From Candidatus Stahliibacteriota bacterium (GTDB lineage Bacteria > Hydrothermota > UBA3073), in NCBI GenBank assembly GCA_030627085.1, contig DAOUSS010000084.1:1-6468 (forward strand): a stretch of DNA of 6,468 nt, in the 5' to 3' direction. Below, piece after piece: positions 5,832 to 6,468 of this stretch (the stretch's first letter is position 1; each line of letters opens with the position of its first letter). Under the pieces are notes generated by a model that did no database searches, was not told the origin of the DNA, and saw nothing but the letters and a program-made list of their open reading frames with translations. The translations under genes and the position numbers were made by a program.

Positions 5832-5855
5832 TCCCAGTTTTTTATGAGAGAATTA
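5832..5855 (-). other. In-frame stop splitting nuclease from methylase
   Basis: The nuclease ends with TAA (5853-5855). Seven sense codons follow in the same frame (FSHKKLG, 5832-5852) and then the methylase Met-Met. The seven codons read naturally as protein linking the two, and no good Shine-Dalgarno starts the methylase. This fits a fused type IIG enzyme interrupted by one nonsense codon. A natural split with reinitiation, stop read-through, or a sequencing error are the alternatives. Confidence 0.7.
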
Positions 5856-6386
5856 TCTGACAAAGGCAAGAAACTTTTTTGTATTTGGGTAGTCAAGGAT
5901 TACCTTTGGATGAGATTTATAGTTTGTGTATAATTCCAGAAAACTGAAGGAGTATTCCTGCAAGGGAGATTTCGGGAGAGATTCATACACCTCAAGCTCT
6001 CTCATATTAGTTATTACCCCCCACTTCACCCCACAGGACTTTATATAGCTTGAAAGTTGATTGTAGTGAGAGGATAGTGCTTTTGTATCTGTCCCCTTTA
6101 TCTCAAAGATAAACGAATGGATATTTGTATCTCTTGGAATAAAGTCGGGGGTTTTTGCTGTTGGACTGAATTCTGAAAGAAACTCGTCCTTTGGAAATTT
6201 TAGAACATCTATGAGGAAGTCATTCCATAGTTTAGGTTTTATAAAATCATCTTCGTCCGAGAAGTTGCCTTCCCTCATATAGTCCAGATAGTTTCCAAAC
6301 CTGTTGTGAGAGATTTTTTCGTATAATTTGGAATATCTATCTAGTATCTTGATGGTAGATTGGATGATTTTCAGATTGTCTTTCAT
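5853..6386 (-). CDS. PD-(D/E)XK restriction nuclease domain (HsdR_N-like)
   Basis: A 177-residue protein with a PD-(D/E)XK core: P80-D81, then E95-I-K97, and Q110 in the following helix (QLSSYIKSCGVKWGVITN, 110-127). This matches the N-terminal nuclease of type I HsdR and type IIG enzymes, which cut DNA when the target site is unmethylated. As the 5' partner it precedes a methyltransferase/specificity protein in the same frame, separated only by a stop and seven codons. The C-terminus (DYPNTKKFLAFVR) looks like an unfinished linker rather than a natural end. All catalytic residues are present, so it may still act if it binds the methylase protein. Expression comes from a near-consensus promoter only 8 bp before the ATG; no Shine-Dalgarno is possible in a leader of about 2 bases. 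What it recognises cannot be read from the sequence. Confidence 0.88.
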   Translation of the reverse strand: MKDNLKIIQSTIKILDRYSKLYEKISHNRFGNYLDYMREGNFSDEDDFIKPKLWNDFLIDVLKFPKDEFLSEFSPTAKTPDFIPRDTNIHSFIFEIKGTDTKALSSHYNQLSSYIKSCGVKWGVITNMRELEVYESLPKSPLQEYSFSFLELYTNYKSHPKVILDYPNTKKFLAFVR

Positions 6387-6394
6387 ATTGATTT

Positions 6395-6423
6395 ATTGTA
6401 TCATAACCTTATTAATTTGTCAA
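6395..6423 (-). promoter_or_regulatory. Promoter of the restriction genes, leaderless start predicted
   Basis: TTGACA (6418-6423), 17 bp, TACAAT (6395-6400), with TG extended -10. Eight bases lie between the -10 and the ATG, so the predicted start (A at about 6388) gives a 2-base leader. The -35 continues as CAAAT and the -10 is preceded by ATGA, as in the two hicA promoters. Confidence 0.8.
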
Positions 6424-6425
6424 GA

Positions 6426-6456
6426 AGAATCTCACCACAGAGTGCACAGAGAATCT
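6426..6456. repeat. Short direct repeats with CACAGAG units
   Basis: CACAGAG occurs at 6436-6442 and 6445-6451, and both are flanked by AGAATCT (6426-6432 and 6450-6456). From memory, CCACAGAG-type words with 9-base spacing occur as dispersed intergenic repeats in many bacterial genomes. It lies directly upstream of the restriction promoter and may mark the edge of an inserted segment. No gene is seen between here and the window end. Confidence 0.35.
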
Positions 6457-6468
6457 TTATCAAAAAAA

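Noticed and set aside
5313..5933. 206-codon plus-strand open frame over the methylase start and nuclease end
   Set aside because: It lies opposite the conserved methylase N-terminal region and nuclease C-terminus; no ribosome site or domain. Its length only reflects the codon bias of the opposite strand.
2727..6386. BREX (PglX) or type ISP system
   Set aside because: The methylase resembles PglX in general design, but no other BREX genes, helicase or ATPase are in the window, and a PD-(D/E)XK nuclease in the same frame fits type IIG better.
1..6468. CRISPR array, tRNA or rRNA genes
   Set aside because: No regularly spaced repeats of CRISPR length and no tRNA- or rRNA-like sequence was seen on either strand.

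Overview
This is an AT-rich bacterial window (about two-thirds A+T by eye). All five or six credible genes lie on the minus strand, so the window reads biologically from right to left. Promoters are near-consensus sigma-70 type (TTGRC, 17 bp, TATAAT, with extended -10 TGn), and three genes have clear Shine-Dalgarno sites (membrane protein gene, hicB, secB-like). I cannot place the organism. A SecB-like protein together with a type IIG-like restriction enzyme fits an environmental bacterium or candidate-phylum genome, but this is only an impression.

Right part (6468 to 2727): a restriction-modification locus. A 177-residue PD-(D/E)XK nuclease (5853-6386) is followed by a 1034-residue N6-adenine methyltransferase/specificity protein (2727-5831). 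They are in the same frame, separated only by one TAA codon and seven sense codons (5832-5855). This looks like a fused type IIG/IIL enzyme split by an in-frame stop. The nuclease promoter lies so close to its ATG that a leaderless transcript is predicted.

Middle part (2726 to 1405): a compact three-gene operon, hicA - hicB - secB-like. hicA overlaps hicB by 4 bp (ATGA), and 14 bp holding a Shine-Dalgarno separate hicB from the SecB-like gene. This is the layout of a toxin-antitoxin-chaperone (TAC) system built on HicAB. The antitoxin has about 50 extra residues after its ribbon-helix-helix domain, rich in aromatic and basic residues, which is a good candidate chaperone-addiction (ChAD) tail. 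Two strong promoters precede hicA. The proximal one places its predicted transcription start inside the hicA start codon, so it could make mRNA for antitoxin and chaperone only. The toxin lacks the His of the usual GSH motif. This is the most interesting system in the window.

Left part (1404 to 1): a terminator-like hairpin after the SecB-like gene, then a 503-bp non-coding stretch with several inverted repeats (including a perfect 21-bp palindrome), then a small membrane-anchored protein of unknown function with a duplicated N-terminal segment (290-901), and finally about 290 bp that looks like a mobile-element end, with repeated AGACATTTT words and a plus-strand promoter.

Together the restriction system and the TAC module look like a small defence island: the nuclease/methylase acts on incoming DNA, and the chaperone-guarded HicAB could act as an mRNA-targeting back-up when chaperone supply is disturbed. 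That coupling is inference.
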